Source of the DNA: Weissella koreensis KCTC 3621
GTDB lineage: Bacteria; Bacillota; Bacilli; Lactobacillales; Lactobacillaceae
Reading direction: 5' to 3'
Assembly (NCBI RefSeq): GCF_000277645.1
Contig: NZ_AKGG01000016.1
Coordinates: 124,001 to 188,000, forward strand
Length of the DNA: 64,000 nucleotides
Part shown: positions 51,372-61,204 of the stretch, one piece after another
Layout of the letters: each line of letters begins with the position of its first letter
Position numbering within the stretch: position 1 is the first letter of the stretch
Notes under the pieces: model-generated
Database searches by the model: none
What the model saw: the letters and a program-made list of their open reading frames with translations, nothing else
Told to the model about the DNA's origin: nothing
Position numbers and translations under genes: made by a program

Positions 51372-51518
51372 CTTTGCCACCCCTTTTTAAATATGTTCCT
51401 TTTATTATACACGAAATCGATATCCTATTTGCGGAACTTTCCACAAGATCTGATTCTGGATAAGTTAAAACAGCATACCAAATTCACGCTACCACCTTAG
51501 ATTAATTTGGACTAAATA

Positions 51519-51563
51519 AAAATCGAACTAATCCACATTAAATATGCGTTTCAGTTCGATTCT
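51519..51563 (-). terminator. Terminator of murT-gatD
   Basis: 9-bp stem AATCGAACT (51521-51529) with AGTTCGATT (51553-51561); T-rich tail on the minus strand (GATTTTTATTT). Confidence 0.8.
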
Positions 51564-51591
51564 CACCGAATTCGTTCCACTTAAATTAAGT

Positions 51592-52299
51592 TTAAAAATT
51601 TTCAGGTTCAATCGCAGAAATTTTTGTGGCCCAATCAACGTTAGGATATTTTCGCTCTAACGCAATTTTTAAAATACGTAATGCTAAATTTCCGTTGCGA
51701 GTTAAGATAGGTCCATGGAAATAAGTTCCAAAAACATTCCGATAGATTAAGCCCTCACTACCATCTTCACCGTTATTACCATTCCCGTGAAGCACCGTTC
51801 CTAATGGTCGTTCATCACTTGCAATAAATGTCCGACCTTGATGGTTTTCGAAGCCTTTATAAATTTGACCAGTTTCTTCATTTTTAATTTGAACATTACC
51901 AGTAAAGCGACCATGGGGTTGATTTAGGGTATAGTGATGCATTGCCGAAATTCCCTCAACTCGTGTGCCATCTGCTAACAAAAAATATTCTCCTAGTAGT
52001 TGGAATCCACCACAAACGCCCAAGAAGGGTCCATCAGCTTCGATGTATTTTTTAATATTTGCAGCTTTAGTCGGTAGATCTGCAGAAACAACCTGTTCTT
52101 CGTAATCTTGTCCGCCACCAAATAAAACAAAATCATAAGCATTCGCATCAAATTCATCGCCAATTGAAACAGTTGTGGTTTCAAATCTAACTCCAAGTTG
52201 TTTAGCGTAGTAGCGTAAGGCAACTAAATTACCATAGTCTCCATAAGTATTCATTAAGTCTGCATATAGATGTGCGGTATTCAATTGAAATTCAGCCAT
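51592..52299 (-). CDS. gatD: Lipid II isoglutaminyl synthase, glutaminase subunit
   Basis: A 235-aa class I glutamine amidotransferase that supplies ammonia to MurT for amidating the D-Glu of lipid II. The catalytic cysteine is in FLGVCGGFQLLG near residue 98, and the histidine in FGTYFHGPIL. The start overlaps the murT stop by one base (TAATG), as expected for a fixed complex. Confidence 0.93.
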   Translation of the reverse strand: MAEFQLNTAHLYADLMNTYGDYGNLVALRYYAKQLGVRFETTTVSIGDEFDANAYDFVLFGGGQDYEEQVVSADLPTKAANIKKYIEADGPFLGVCGGFQLLGEYFLLADGTRVEGISAMHHYTLNQPHGRFTGNVQIKNEETGQIYKGFENHQGRTFIASDERPLGTVLHGNGNNGEDGSEGLIYRNVFGTYFHGPILTRNGNLALRILKIALERKYPNVDWATKISAIEPENF

Positions 52300-53657
52300 T
52301 ATGCATCCCCCATTTTTTTGTTTTTAATAAATCCTTTTTGAGCGAGCCTAGTTCGTAATTGTAGCATTGCTGTATAAGTAGCCATCACATAGACCCGTTT
52401 TGTCGGCATCTTTTGAATTGCATCAACCACTTGATTCATATCCTGATAATAAGGATGATCTCCAAAGCCCGCCATCTTCAAGCGCACGTACAAATCGCGA
52501 TATCTTTCACCACCTGTAGCAATTGCTTTCACGTTCATATCCATTAAATCTTCAAATTCAGCATCCCAAATCCAGCTAGTATCAATTCCATCAGCGTAAT
52601 TAGCATTCAAAAGCCCCAAAACCGAAATTGGCTCCGGATCAGTTTTCATCATATCAATCACTTGATTAGCCCCAACCGGATTTTTAATCAACACAATGGT
52701 AACTTCTTTATCCCCAACATGAATCAATTCCTGCCGACCAAAGATTTGGGCATTTGATTCGAAAGCATGATGGATTTGTTGCTTGGTAACTCCTAGCCAT
52801 TGACCCACGGCATATGCAGTCAAGGCATTATAAATATTATAAAGTCCTCCAATTTCGATTTGATAAGTTTCTCCATCCAAATCGAAGTTTGAATAACGTG
52901 GTGTTAGTTTATTAATATTGGTGACCGCATAATCCAATTCGGGACGTTTGAAATCGTCTGTTTTTGAAAAATAAAAGCCTTGATTGGCATACGTGCGGAA
53001 GTGATATGACAAAATACTATCATCGGTCGGTGATAAGACTCCATCAGTATTTATTGGAGCTCGTTTATCTCCTGTTACAGGTAAATGATTAAATCCAAAG
53101 TTAATCACTGGATTAGGTAGCTGCTCTCGTAAGAAAATCGGCGAATCAGCATTCAAAATCACTGTAGCTTCTGGGAATTGTCGAATTCCACGCAAAATTT
53201 TATCATAGGTTGTATAAATTTCTCCGTAACGATCTAATTGATCACGGAAAATATTGGTCAAAACGAAAGCTTGTGGCTTTAACTGAGCACTCACCATCTC
53301 CATATTTGCTTCATCGACTTCCAAAACCACCAAAACTTTCTCACCCTTTTTTGGTTGCTTAGCAGACAACATCGTTCCCGCAATTCCTTGAATCATATTA
53401 GATCCAGATGGATTCGTAATTACACGTGCATACTTTTCTCTTAAAACCCTTGTAATCAAGGCAGTTGTCAAAGTTTTACCATTAGTTCCCGTCACTAACA
53501 CGACATCATAACGATCAGCTATGGTCTGTAAAACATTAGGGTCAATTTTAGTAGCTACCATTCCAGGAAGTGAAGTACCTCCGCGATGGAGCACTTTCGT
53601 CAAACTCAAATAAGTTAGGCGTCCTGCAAAAGTAGCCAGTGAACTTCTAAATGTCAT
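52299..53657 (-). CDS. murT: Lipid II isoglutaminyl synthase, MurT subunit
   Basis: A 452-aa Mur-ligase-like protein. The ATP-binding motif is VTGTNGKTLTTALI near residue 56. LEVDEANMEMVSAQLKP is in the central domain, and the DUF1727-type C-terminal domain ends the protein. With GatD it converts lipid II D-glutamate to D-isoglutamine in the cytoplasm. RBS GGGAAG, promoter 40 bp upstream. Confidence 0.93.
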   Translation of the reverse strand: MTFRSSLATFAGRLTYLSLTKVLHRGGTSLPGMVATKIDPNVLQTIADRYDVVLVTGTNGKTLTTALITRVLREKYARVITNPSGSNMIQGIAGTMLSAKQPKKGEKVLVVLEVDEANMEMVSAQLKPQAFVLTNIFRDQLDRYGEIYTTYDKILRGIRQFPEATVILNADSPIFLREQLPNPVINFGFNHLPVTGDKRAPINTDGVLSPTDDSILSYHFRTYANQGFYFSKTDDFKRPELDYAVTNINKLTPRYSNFDLDGETYQIEIGGLYNIYNALTAYAVGQWLGVTKQQIHHAFESNAQIFGRQELIHVGDKEVTIVLIKNPVGANQVIDMMKTDPEPISVLGLLNANYADGIDTSWIWDAEFEDLMDMNVKAIATGGERYRDLYVRLKMAGFGDHPYYQDMNQVVDAIQKMPTKRVYVMATYTAMLQLRTRLAQKGFIKNKKMGDA

Positions 53658-53695
53658 TCTGTGCTTCCCTTCATTTTTAAATCTTCGTTTTATTA

Positions 53696-53724
53696 ATTCT
53701 ACAAATTGTTCTACCGGATGTAAA
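53696..53724 (-). promoter_or_regulatory. Promoter of murT-gatD
   Basis: -35 TTTACA (53719-53724), 17-bp spacer, -10 TAGAAT (53696-53701). Confidence 0.7.
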
Positions 53725-53842
53725 GCACATTAAAAATGAGTGCAACAAAGCAGCTTAGATGCAATTATCACTGACTTTAAACTTTAACCCATCATATTTT
53801 GATTGTAATAATTCATAATTAGGATCCGTTTATTTTTAAATC

Positions 53843-55642
53843 TTAGATAAACGGTTCTGATAGGTCTAGATACTGATCAATATCTGCTTGAATTGCTGAA
53901 ACTCCAGCCTCAAAGAAATCAGGTTTGGTTAAATCAACTCCCAAATGCTTTTGTGCCAATTCCTCAGTTGACATAGCTGCTGTATCCCGTAACAAACTAA
54001 TATAAGCTTCCTCAAAATTAGGTTGTGTCTTAGCCCAAGCATAAATTCCTGCACTGAATAGATAACCAAACGTATAGGGGAAGTTATAAAATGGAACATC
54101 ATCTGCATAGAAATGTAACTTTGAAGCCCAAAAATGAGGGTGCCATTCTGATAAGCTATCTCTAAATGCTGTTTTTTGAGCATTTTCCATCATCTGATTA
54201 AGACGTGAAGCAGTTACATAACCTTCTTGCCGAGCTTGATAAAATTCATTTTCAAAAAGATATCGAGCATGAATATTTAAAAACATAGCTACTGGATTAG
54301 CCAGCTTAGCATCTAATAGCATTACTCGTTCAGCATCACTTTGGGCACTTTGCACATTTGCATCATTCACAATCAATTCGGCAAAAGTAGAAGCTGTTTC
54401 AGCCACATTCATTGCATAATCATTTCTTAAATATGGAAGATCCTGAAGTACGCTCGTATGGAAACCATGTCCTAACTCATGGGCAATCGTAGCTGCATCA
54501 TTGGGAGAACCAGTGAACGTTAGGAAAATTCGTGATTCATTTATATCTGGAACACTCTCCATCCAACCACCAGGTTGCTTACCAGGCCGATCTTCTGCCT
54601 CAATCCAACCTTTTTCAAAGGCATTCTGCGCAAATTGTGCCATTTTAGATGAATATTGTCCAAAATTAGTAATAATTAATTTTGCGGCCTCATCATAGGA
54701 TAGAGGAGCGAGTTGATATGTTCCCAAATGAGTCAAAGGTGCCGTTTGATCTTGCCATCCTAATTTATCGATGTCCATCAATTGGGCCCGCCGTTCAAAA
54801 TATGGCTTAAACATATCTTTGTGCGCATCCACAACTGACCACATATTATTTAAAGTTTCAGCAGACATACGGTTTAAAGCTAATGGCTCTTCCATATAAT
54901 CTTGATAACCTCGGGCTTTTTGTTCAGTTAGGCGTGCACCAGCTAGATGGTTCAACGTATCTGCTGCTAAATCTTCCACCTTAGTCCACATTTTTTCATA
55001 AGCCTGCATTATACCTCGTCGAACTTGAGCATCTGGATAGCCATCAATTTGATTTAAGGCTTGTCCAGCTGAAATCGTTTGTTGTTGCCCATTTTCATCT
55101 TCAAAACTCAAAGTCAGACCGGCCACCAAAGTTTCATAATGCTGCGACCAACCCATTAAACTATCCAACCGTAACTGATCCAAAAGGTCTTCAGTTTTTG
55201 AATCCAATAGATATTGGGCTTTTGCCCGTTGTTCACTTAAGTTGAATTGAAGCTCTGCTAACTCCGGTTGCGCTAATAAATTTTCAAATTCTGTCTCTGT
55301 TAATTCAGCTAAGAAAACTTGCAATTCCTTTTCAGGCTTAGCTAATTCTGTTCCTAATTGATCAATTTGATTTTGAATTGGTCTGAATTCTGAATTAGTA
55401 TAATCATCAGCTGACCAAGCATTCACAAAGAGGTCTGCAGTTAAATACCCTGACAGAATTTCCTGATAAAGTCCAAACAGCTCCCCCATTTTTTCAATTT
55501 TGTGATCTGATTTATCTTGCTTTACTTGTGTACTGAATTCAATAACCTGTTGCCTAAGAGTTTCTATTTTAATATTGAATTCTGTTCCATGAACTCCACC
55601 CTTAAAAATAGTTTCTAAATTCCAATTTAACGAATATGTCAT
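53843..55642 (-). CDS. pepF: Oligoendopeptidase F
   Basis: A 599-aa M3-family zinc peptidase, acting on oligopeptides in the cytosol. The HExxH motif is AHELGHGFH near residue 390, with the downstream glutamate in NVAETASTFAELIV. Length is normal for PepF. Single-gene unit with its own promoter; no clear terminator was seen after it. Confidence 0.95.
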   Translation of the reverse strand: MTYSLNWNLETIFKGGVHGTEFNIKIETLRQQVIEFSTQVKQDKSDHKIEKMGELFGLYQEILSGYLTADLFVNAWSADDYTNSEFRPIQNQIDQLGTELAKPEKELQVFLAELTETEFENLLAQPELAELQFNLSEQRAKAQYLLDSKTEDLLDQLRLDSLMGWSQHYETLVAGLTLSFEDENGQQQTISAGQALNQIDGYPDAQVRRGIMQAYEKMWTKVEDLAADTLNHLAGARLTEQKARGYQDYMEEPLALNRMSAETLNNMWSVVDAHKDMFKPYFERRAQLMDIDKLGWQDQTAPLTHLGTYQLAPLSYDEAAKLIITNFGQYSSKMAQFAQNAFEKGWIEAEDRPGKQPGGWMESVPDINESRIFLTFTGSPNDAATIAHELGHGFHTSVLQDLPYLRNDYAMNVAETASTFAELIVNDANVQSAQSDAERVMLLDAKLANPVAMFLNIHARYLFENEFYQARQEGYVTASRLNQMMENAQKTAFRDSLSEWHPHFWASKLHFYADDVPFYNFPYTFGYLFSAGIYAWAKTQPNFEEAYISLLRDTAAMSTEELAQKHLGVDLTKPDFFEAGVSAIQADIDQYLDLSEPFI

Positions 55643-55677
55643 TTTTATACTCCTCTTTCTTGATTTAATTTTACCTT

Positions 55678-55706
55678 ATTCTACTCTAATTTAAAGTGGA
55701 CTCCAA
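55678..55706 (-). promoter_or_regulatory. Promoter of pepF
   Basis: -35 TTGGAG (55701-55706), 17-bp spacer, -10 TAGAAT (55678-55683); AGAGGAG RBS follows. Confidence 0.65.
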
Positions 55707-55727
55707 TCATTCGCATTCCAAGCATCA

Positions 55728-55790
55728 AAAAAGAGTTAATTAACATTAGGTTCAAAACCTAACTACGCTAATCAACTCTCTATCTTTTAT
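55728..55790 (-). terminator. Terminator of the APC permease gene
   Basis: Imperfect long hairpin with AGAGTT/AACTCT outer arms and AGGTT/AACCT inner stem; six T's follow on the minus strand. Confidence 0.8.
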
Positions 55791-55843
55791 TAACTTAACC
55801 CAGTGCTTGTAAATTACAACTTATATTAATTTTCACAGAACAG

Positions 55844-57259
55844 CTAACGAATTTTATGCTTCATTCCATAAGTAAAGTAAACAATTAGCCCTAAGATAAA
55901 CCAACCAATCATCATTAATTTTGCATCTAATCCCAAACCTAATAATACAAACAGAGCAAATAAGGCTGCGACCATTGGTAAGACCGGATATAATGGCATT
56001 TTAAAAGCAGGATCAGTTAGATCACGCCCTTCACGTGGACGCAAACGATAAATACCTAATGCTACAAAAATAAAAGCAAATAGGGTTCCTGCCGAAATTA
56101 ATTGTGCAAGTTGTGAGAATTCAAAGAAAGCAGTAATCACAATAGCAACAATCGCGACCGTCCAAAGACCGACATTTGGTAACTGGTCTTTATTTAAACG
56201 ACCTAATGACTGAGGTAATAATCCATCCCGGCCGAATGAATAAACTAGTCTTGAACCGGCCATGCTCATTCCAATCAAAGCACTAAACATTCCAACTACC
56301 GCAATCATAGCAACTACTGCTGCTACAATTGGATGCCCAGCTTCTCGTAACGCCCAAGCCACAGGCTCAGCATTACCTGCATATGCGCTAGCTTTAAACA
56401 TTCCAACCAAAACTAACGACACAGCTGAAAATAGGACAACGGCAATTAATAACGATCCTAAAATTCCATGAGGCATCGTCTTACCTGGGTTTTTAGCTTC
56501 CGCCGAATTGGCTGCAATAGCATCAAATCCAATATATGATAGGAAAATTCCCGAAACTCCTGCCCAAATCCCTTGCCAGCCACCATAAGGTCCAGGTTTT
56601 ACACTCGGATCATATTGAGGAACAAATGGATGTAAATTACTAGCATGAAAAGCTGTTAATCCAACTACGATAAACAACAAGATAGCAAACACTTTAGCAA
56701 TCACCAGAAATAGTTCTACCCGAGTGGCATTCTTAACTCCTCGTCCTAATAAAACCGTTACAATTAGAATTGAAGCAATTGAAATCCAATCCCCATAACC
56801 ACCATCTACAATGGGAGTTACAAAGACTTGAGGTACCTGCAAACCAAATTCAGCTAACAGTCCCCTTAAATTAGCTGATAAACCAGCTCCCACAAAGGCT
56901 AGAGCAATAAAATATTCAGCTAACAAGGCCCAACCGACTAACCATCCTAGGAATTCACCAAACAAAACATTAATCCAAGAATAAGCAGAACCGGCAAATG
57001 GCATTGCTGAAGCCATTTCAGCATAAGCAAAAGCAATTAATCCAGCAACTAATGCCGCCAAAATAAACGAAACCACCACTGCTGGCCCAGCATGTCCAGC
57101 TGCAATGACGCCCGGCAATGTAAAGATCGAGGCAGAAACGATCGTCCCAACCCCTAATGCTAAGAAGTCTTTAACTCCCAATACCCGTTGTAGGCGGGCA
57201 TCCTTATCTTCATAATTGGCAGCTGATTCTTTCTGCCACATTTGATCCCAAATTTTCAT
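55844..57259 (-). CDS. APC-superfamily amino acid permease (YfnA/CAT-like)
   Basis: A 471-aa transporter with about 12 membrane helices. The first helix carries the substrate-binding GVGTIVSASIFTLPGVIA. The later FLSYIGFDAIAANSAEAKNP segment is typical of cationic amino acid transporters. Substrate not resolved. Own promoter (57303-57331) and terminator. The N-terminus has ~25 hydrophilic residues. Confidence 0.88.
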   Translation of the reverse strand: MKIWDQMWQKESAANYEDKDARLQRVLGVKDFLALGVGTIVSASIFTLPGVIAAGHAGPAVVVSFILAALVAGLIAFAYAEMASAMPFAGSAYSWINVLFGEFLGWLVGWALLAEYFIALAFVGAGLSANLRGLLAEFGLQVPQVFVTPIVDGGYGDWISIASILIVTVLLGRGVKNATRVELFLVIAKVFAILLFIVVGLTAFHASNLHPFVPQYDPSVKPGPYGGWQGIWAGVSGIFLSYIGFDAIAANSAEAKNPGKTMPHGILGSLLIAVVLFSAVSLVLVGMFKASAYAGNAEPVAWALREAGHPIVAAVVAMIAVVGMFSALIGMSMAGSRLVYSFGRDGLLPQSLGRLNKDQLPNVGLWTVAIVAIVITAFFEFSQLAQLISAGTLFAFIFVALGIYRLRPREGRDLTDPAFKMPLYPVLPMVAALFALFVLLGLGLDAKLMMIGWFILGLIVYFTYGMKHKIR

Positions 57260-57302
57260 GTCATCTCACCCAATCCATTGATCTTTTTCACATAATTATT
57301 TA

Positions 57303-57331
57303 ATAATATCTTAATTATGTTCATGAAACAA
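57303..57331 (-). promoter_or_regulatory. Promoter of the APC permease gene
   Basis: -35 TTGTTT (57326-57331), 17-bp spacer, -10 TATTAT (57303-57308). Confidence 0.6.
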
Positions 57332-57341
57332 GTCTTTTAAG

Positions 57342-58169
57342 TCACTTAACCCGATATAATTTTTCATCAATTAAATCAAAACTTTTAAACCTTTGATTAT
57401 ATTCTTCCATTGGTTCTAAATTTGCTTTATCCCAAAATGCTTGCGAATTAGTCGCCCCTTTAAATTCTCCTAAAACTAAGAATTCTCCACTGAAATTTTC
57501 TCGTACCCAAGCTAATAATTCCAGATCAATTTCATCTTGATCAGGCGACCAACTCAAAATAATAACCTCAGACTCAGATCCATAATGTTTCAGGGCATCC
57601 AAAGCATCCATCTTTTCAACCAGTGATTGTGGCGGTAATAAACTTTGTTGGGGTTGAAATTGCCAACTCTCATTATCAACTGCATGAATCCAATGTAGCG
57701 GTTGTATGGACTTCAATCCAACTGATAAATATCCATAGCCAGCCATTAATTCTAAAGTCTTACGACCAGCTAAATATTTAGATAAATATTCAACCGCTGG
57801 GGATGAAACATAGCCATACATTTTATATCTTTTAATTAATTCATCTCGCAGACCATGCAACAAATGATCTAAACCCATCAATTCTTCAATTTTTTGATTC
57901 CATAATTGATTCCCCAACGTTGGTTGATTTGGATATTGGGTGATGATTTGCTGCTGAACCGCTGAAACCATCTGATCGTTAATCTCTAAAAATGGAAGGT
58001 GATCCGGTAAAATTCCTGCTTGCAAGTCAGTATCAACTGATAAGACATTATTGACCATATCCACAATCGTTGGTATTAGTTTGAATTTTGATTGATAATT
58101 TTTTATTTGTTGAAAATAAGAACTTGTTTCTAAACTTATCGGTTGCGATATTGTTATTTTATTCTTCAT
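57342..58169 (-). CDS. Unknown protein with SAM-methyltransferase-like fold
   Basis: A 275-aa protein I cannot name. Around residue 155 it has TLELMAGYGYLSVGL, a good match to the E/D-x-x-x-G-x-G SAM-binding loop. IHAVDNESWQF follows as the acidic motif II, and EVIILSWSPDQDE sits where a methyltransferase active-site motif would be. The N-terminal ~130 residues are helical and unfamiliar. Start chosen at 58167-58169 (AGAGGAT RBS); the frame further upstream runs through a terminator hairpin. Catalysis is not proven. Confidence 0.6.
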   Translation of the reverse strand: MKNKITISQPISLETSSYFQQIKNYQSKFKLIPTIVDMVNNVLSVDTDLQAGILPDHLPFLEINDQMVSAVQQQIITQYPNQPTLGNQLWNQKIEELMGLDHLLHGLRDELIKRYKMYGYVSSPAVEYLSKYLAGRKTLELMAGYGYLSVGLKSIQPLHWIHAVDNESWQFQPQQSLLPPQSLVEKMDALDALKHYGSESEVIILSWSPDQDEIDLELLAWVRENFSGEFLVLGEFKGATNSQAFWDKANLEPMEEYNQRFKSFDLIDEKLYRVK

Positions 58170-58189
58170 TTGATCCTCTTTTAAAATTG

Positions 58190-58228
58190 AAAAAGGCTGG
58201 CCCAAAAATATGTGCCAGCCGAATTTTT
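58190..58228 (-). terminator. Terminator of the XRE regulator gene
   Basis: GC-rich stem GGCTGGC (58195-58201) with GCCAGCC (58214-58220), T-rich on the minus strand after it. Confidence 0.88.
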
Positions 58229-58260
58229 TATTTAATATTAATTATTTTTTATAAATACTC

Positions 58261-58668
58261 TTAAAACAAATCACCTTGTTGATTAATAATCGTCTGATTA
58301 TTATTACCAAAAATACTATTTTTCTCAGCAAAATGACGATTAATAATTTGGAAAATATCAAACCGTTCTTGATCAGTTAAAGCTTTACCATTAAAATCAA
58401 TTTCTTTTCCCGATAAAAATAGCAATGATAAATCAGTCGTTTCATCACTGGCCCGTCCCACTAGAAAATCCATTGTCACTTCAAAAAAATCAGCTAATTT
58501 ACGCACTTCCAAATATGAAGGTGAACGGTCACCACGTTCCCAGTTCCCAATTTGAGCCGCGGTATTTGGTTTTTGCCCCGGATCTAATTGTTGATTTAGC
58601 GCTTCTGCTAACATTTCTAACGTAATATTACGGCTTTTGCGTAATTCTCGTAAGCGTTCTGGAAACAT
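58261..58668 (-). CDS. XRE-family transcriptional regulator
   Basis: A 135-aa protein with an N-terminal helix-turn-helix (residues ~5-70): RLRELRKSRNITLEMLAEAL, then the recognition region AAQIGNWERGDRSPS and FFEVTMDFLVGR. The C-terminal ~60 residues have no known domain. Single-gene unit between two unrelated genes; target unknown. No phage genes nearby. Confidence 0.85.
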   Translation of the reverse strand: MFPERLRELRKSRNITLEMLAEALNQQLDPGQKPNTAAQIGNWERGDRSPSYLEVRKLADFFEVTMDFLVGRASDETTDLSLLFLSGKEIDFNGKALTDQERFDIFQIINRHFAEKNSIFGNNNQTIINQQGDLF

Positions 58669-58746
58669 GTCTCCCCATTCCTCCCTTCATCTTCAATTCA
58701 CTCTTTATAATTCTAACGAAAAATGATCAATTTTACCACAAAAAAT

Positions 58747-59604
58747 TTATTTTCCTTCTTTTAACGTCGTCAAAACTTGAATATCAACCGTTACAAAAGG
58801 TAAGGAAGTTTGCTCTGCTGCAATTTGAGCTTCTTGCCGGGCACCCCAATGCAATGGGGTCATATGTAATAAATCAATCCATAAATCAGCTGGTATTTCC
58901 CATTGATAAGTAATATTTTGTATTTCTGCATCTGGATATTGAGATATAAACCGATCAACTACCTTTTGATTATCATAAGTATGATTAGGCGAATCTATTG
59001 GATACAGCATTTCTCTTAGTTCATGTAAATAATTGGTATTTGGCACAACTTTAACAATTTTTCCACCTGGCTTTAACACCCGATTAAATTCTTGATAGGC
59101 ACTGGGTGAGAAAAATTCAACCACACTATCAAAACTATCATCATTAAAAGGTAGTTGTGCTAAATCTGCAACCGTGAAAAAAGCTGATGTATCCAGCTGC
59201 GTCGCTAGATTAATACCAGCTTTACTAATATCAAAGCCAATTGCTGTGTCCAAACCAGCTCTCTGTTCTAATAACCGAGCCAAAGGTGTCCCTTCCCCAG
59301 TTCCTACGTCCAAAACGGTTTGTTTAGTTGTGGGTAGATTCGCTGCCACTGCAGTAATAATCCCATCAAAAAGCCCCGCTGTTAGAACCCTACGACGTGC
59401 GGCAAGCATCTTATCATCATATTCAGTATTAACTGCATGATTCAAAAAAACCAAGCCACCTTTTTTATTTAAATCTAATCGATGCTGATTAGGGCATATT
59501 AAACTTGTGTCTTGAACTTCAGAATATGGTTCATGACAAACATTACAACGAAATAATTCTAGATTTTTAGTGATGAATTTTTGACCACGTTCAATTTTTT
59601 TCAT
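58747..59604 (-). CDS. rlmA: 23S rRNA (guanine-N1) methyltransferase RlmA family
   Basis: A 285-aa enzyme methylating G745 or G748 of 23S rRNA. The N-terminal zinc finger is FRCNVCHEPY plus LICPNQHRLDL (C-x2-C...C-x3-H), followed by the family's KKGGLVFLN. The SAM loop VLDVGTGEGTPLARL is near residue 97. In Gram-positives the paralogue RlmA(II) acts on G748; the sequence alone does not settle which. It lies 14 bp after the permease gene. Confidence 0.88.
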   Translation of the reverse strand: MKKIERGQKFITKNLELFRCNVCHEPYSEVQDTSLICPNQHRLDLNKKGGLVFLNHAVNTEYDDKMLAARRRVLTAGLFDGIITAVAANLPTTKQTVLDVGTGEGTPLARLLEQRAGLDTAIGFDISKAGINLATQLDTSAFFTVADLAQLPFNDDSFDSVVEFFSPSAYQEFNRVLKPGGKIVKVVPNTNYLHELREMLYPIDSPNHTYDNQKVVDRFISQYPDAEIQNITYQWEIPADLWIDLLHMTPLHWGARQEAQIAAEQTSLPFVTVDIQVLTTLKEGK

Positions 59605-59617
59605 ATGATAATTTCAC

Positions 59618-60955
59618 TCATTTCATGTGCTTTTGCTTATTGCTATAGTAATAGTATACTGGAATACCTACCAAAACCATAATAATTGAAGCCATTGCAC
59701 CTTTAAAATCAGTAATTAAAGTAGAACCAACGACAAAAGTTCCCCCAAAAATTCCAATTAAAGGCGTAATTGGAAACAGTGGCGTTTTGAAATCAATTTT
59801 TAACTGCATATTTTTTTGACGATATCGCAAAATAAAAACGCCAATGAATGCCAAAACATAAAAAATCCAGATGGTAAAAATAGCAAGATTCGACAAAAGA
59901 TCCGCTGAATCAGTGAAAGCAGCAATCAAAATGGCCATCAAAGCAATCGTAATCGTTGCTTGCGCTGGGACAAATGATTTTGTACTCAAGTTTTTTAAAT
60001 AATTTGGGAAAAGGCCATCTTTTGACATGTTATAAGCCATTCTAGGAAAAGCCACCATTTTACCGTTCATCGTTCCTAGCATTGAAATAATAATAATTAA
60101 AGACATAATCCGGCCCCCCAAGAGACCAAAAGCTGACTTCACCACCGCAAAGACAGCATTATCCTTTAAATTTACTATTTCTTGTGCTGGCAAGACCCGA
60201 TAAACGCCGTAAGTAACCCCTAAATATGATAGCAGAATCAAAAGAACTCCAAAAACTATCGATAAAGGTAGATCTCGTTTAGGATTTTTCATCTCATCTC
60301 GAATATTAGCTACAAGTACCCAACCATCATAAGCAAATAATGTTGCTAAAACAGCCATCCCAAAGCTTCCGCCAGGCGTTGCCGTTACTTGCGTGACTGT
60401 CTCTCCAACGGCGTCTACTCGTCCAAAAAAAAGTCCATAAACAATCAAGATAATTATCGGGATCATTTTAACTGCAGTAGTTAAAACTGCGAAGCCCGCT
60501 GCGATCCGATTACCTAATAAATTTAAGCCCATCACAAAACAAATGTAGCCAACGCCAATCCATCGAGCCCAAATCAAATCTAATCCTAAAAAATTAGCGG
60601 TAAGATGCGCCGCATAACCACCGATTGAGGCAATCACGGCCGGTGCATATACTACAACCTGCGACCATCCCGTCAAAAACCCCATTAAGTGACCATAGAT
60701 TCCATCAATATAGCTATAAAGGCCACCAGCTTTAGGAATTCTCGAACCCACTTCAGCAATTGTTAGCCCAGCAGCTAAGGTTATAATTCCTCCCAAGCCC
60801 CAAGCTAACAAGCCTTGGGTTTGTCCACCGGCCATTTCTAAAACACTAGCTTGTTTAAAAAAAATACCTGATCCGATCACTGTTCCTACGACCATTGATA
60901 AACCAGAAATAATCCCTAAATCACGTTTCAAATCTACACTTGGCTTTGTTTGCAT
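59618..60955 (-). CDS. APC-superfamily amino acid permease/exchanger (SteT/LAT-like)
   Basis: A 445-aa, ~12-helix transporter. The first helix has SMVVGTVIGSGIFFKQASVL, and the following AWGLGGIITLAAGLTIAEVG is typical of the LAT subfamily that includes the serine/threonine exchanger SteT. ATLFAYDGWVLVANIRDEMKN marks helix 6. Substrate uncertain. RBS GGGAG; candidate promoter TTGTAA-17-TATGGT about 50 bp upstream. Confidence 0.88.
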   Translation of the reverse strand: MQTKPSVDLKRDLGIISGLSMVVGTVIGSGIFFKQASVLEMAGGQTQGLLAWGLGGIITLAAGLTIAEVGSRIPKAGGLYSYIDGIYGHLMGFLTGWSQVVVYAPAVIASIGGYAAHLTANFLGLDLIWARWIGVGYICFVMGLNLLGNRIAAGFAVLTTAVKMIPIIILIVYGLFFGRVDAVGETVTQVTATPGGSFGMAVLATLFAYDGWVLVANIRDEMKNPKRDLPLSIVFGVLLILLSYLGVTYGVYRVLPAQEIVNLKDNAVFAVVKSAFGLLGGRIMSLIIIISMLGTMNGKMVAFPRMAYNMSKDGLFPNYLKNLSTKSFVPAQATITIALMAILIAAFTDSADLLSNLAIFTIWIFYVLAFIGVFILRYRQKNMQLKIDFKTPLFPITPLIGIFGGTFVVGSTLITDFKGAMASIIMVLVGIPVYYYYSNKQKHMK

Positions 60956-61146
60956 ATCATTACTCCCTACCCATGTTCAGACTACTAGAAAAGACTTTTT
61001 TCCACCATATCATACATTTTTTTCTATTACAATTTAAACCCGTATGAAATTGTGTTGTTTTTGTGAAATATATAAATAAAACCAATTTTAGACATCATAA
61101 ATAAAATAATTCGCCTTAATTTACGAACACTTTTCTTTTTATACAT

Positions 61147-61183
61147 AAAAAAAAGGGCAAATCTCAAATAAGATCCGTCCTTT
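61147..61183 (-). terminator. Terminator of gnd
   Basis: Hairpin with AAAGG/CCTTT outer and ATCT/AGAT inner arms, followed by eight T's on the minus strand. Confidence 0.85.
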
Positions 61184-61204
61184 AACATTGATAATAACTA
61201 ATGC

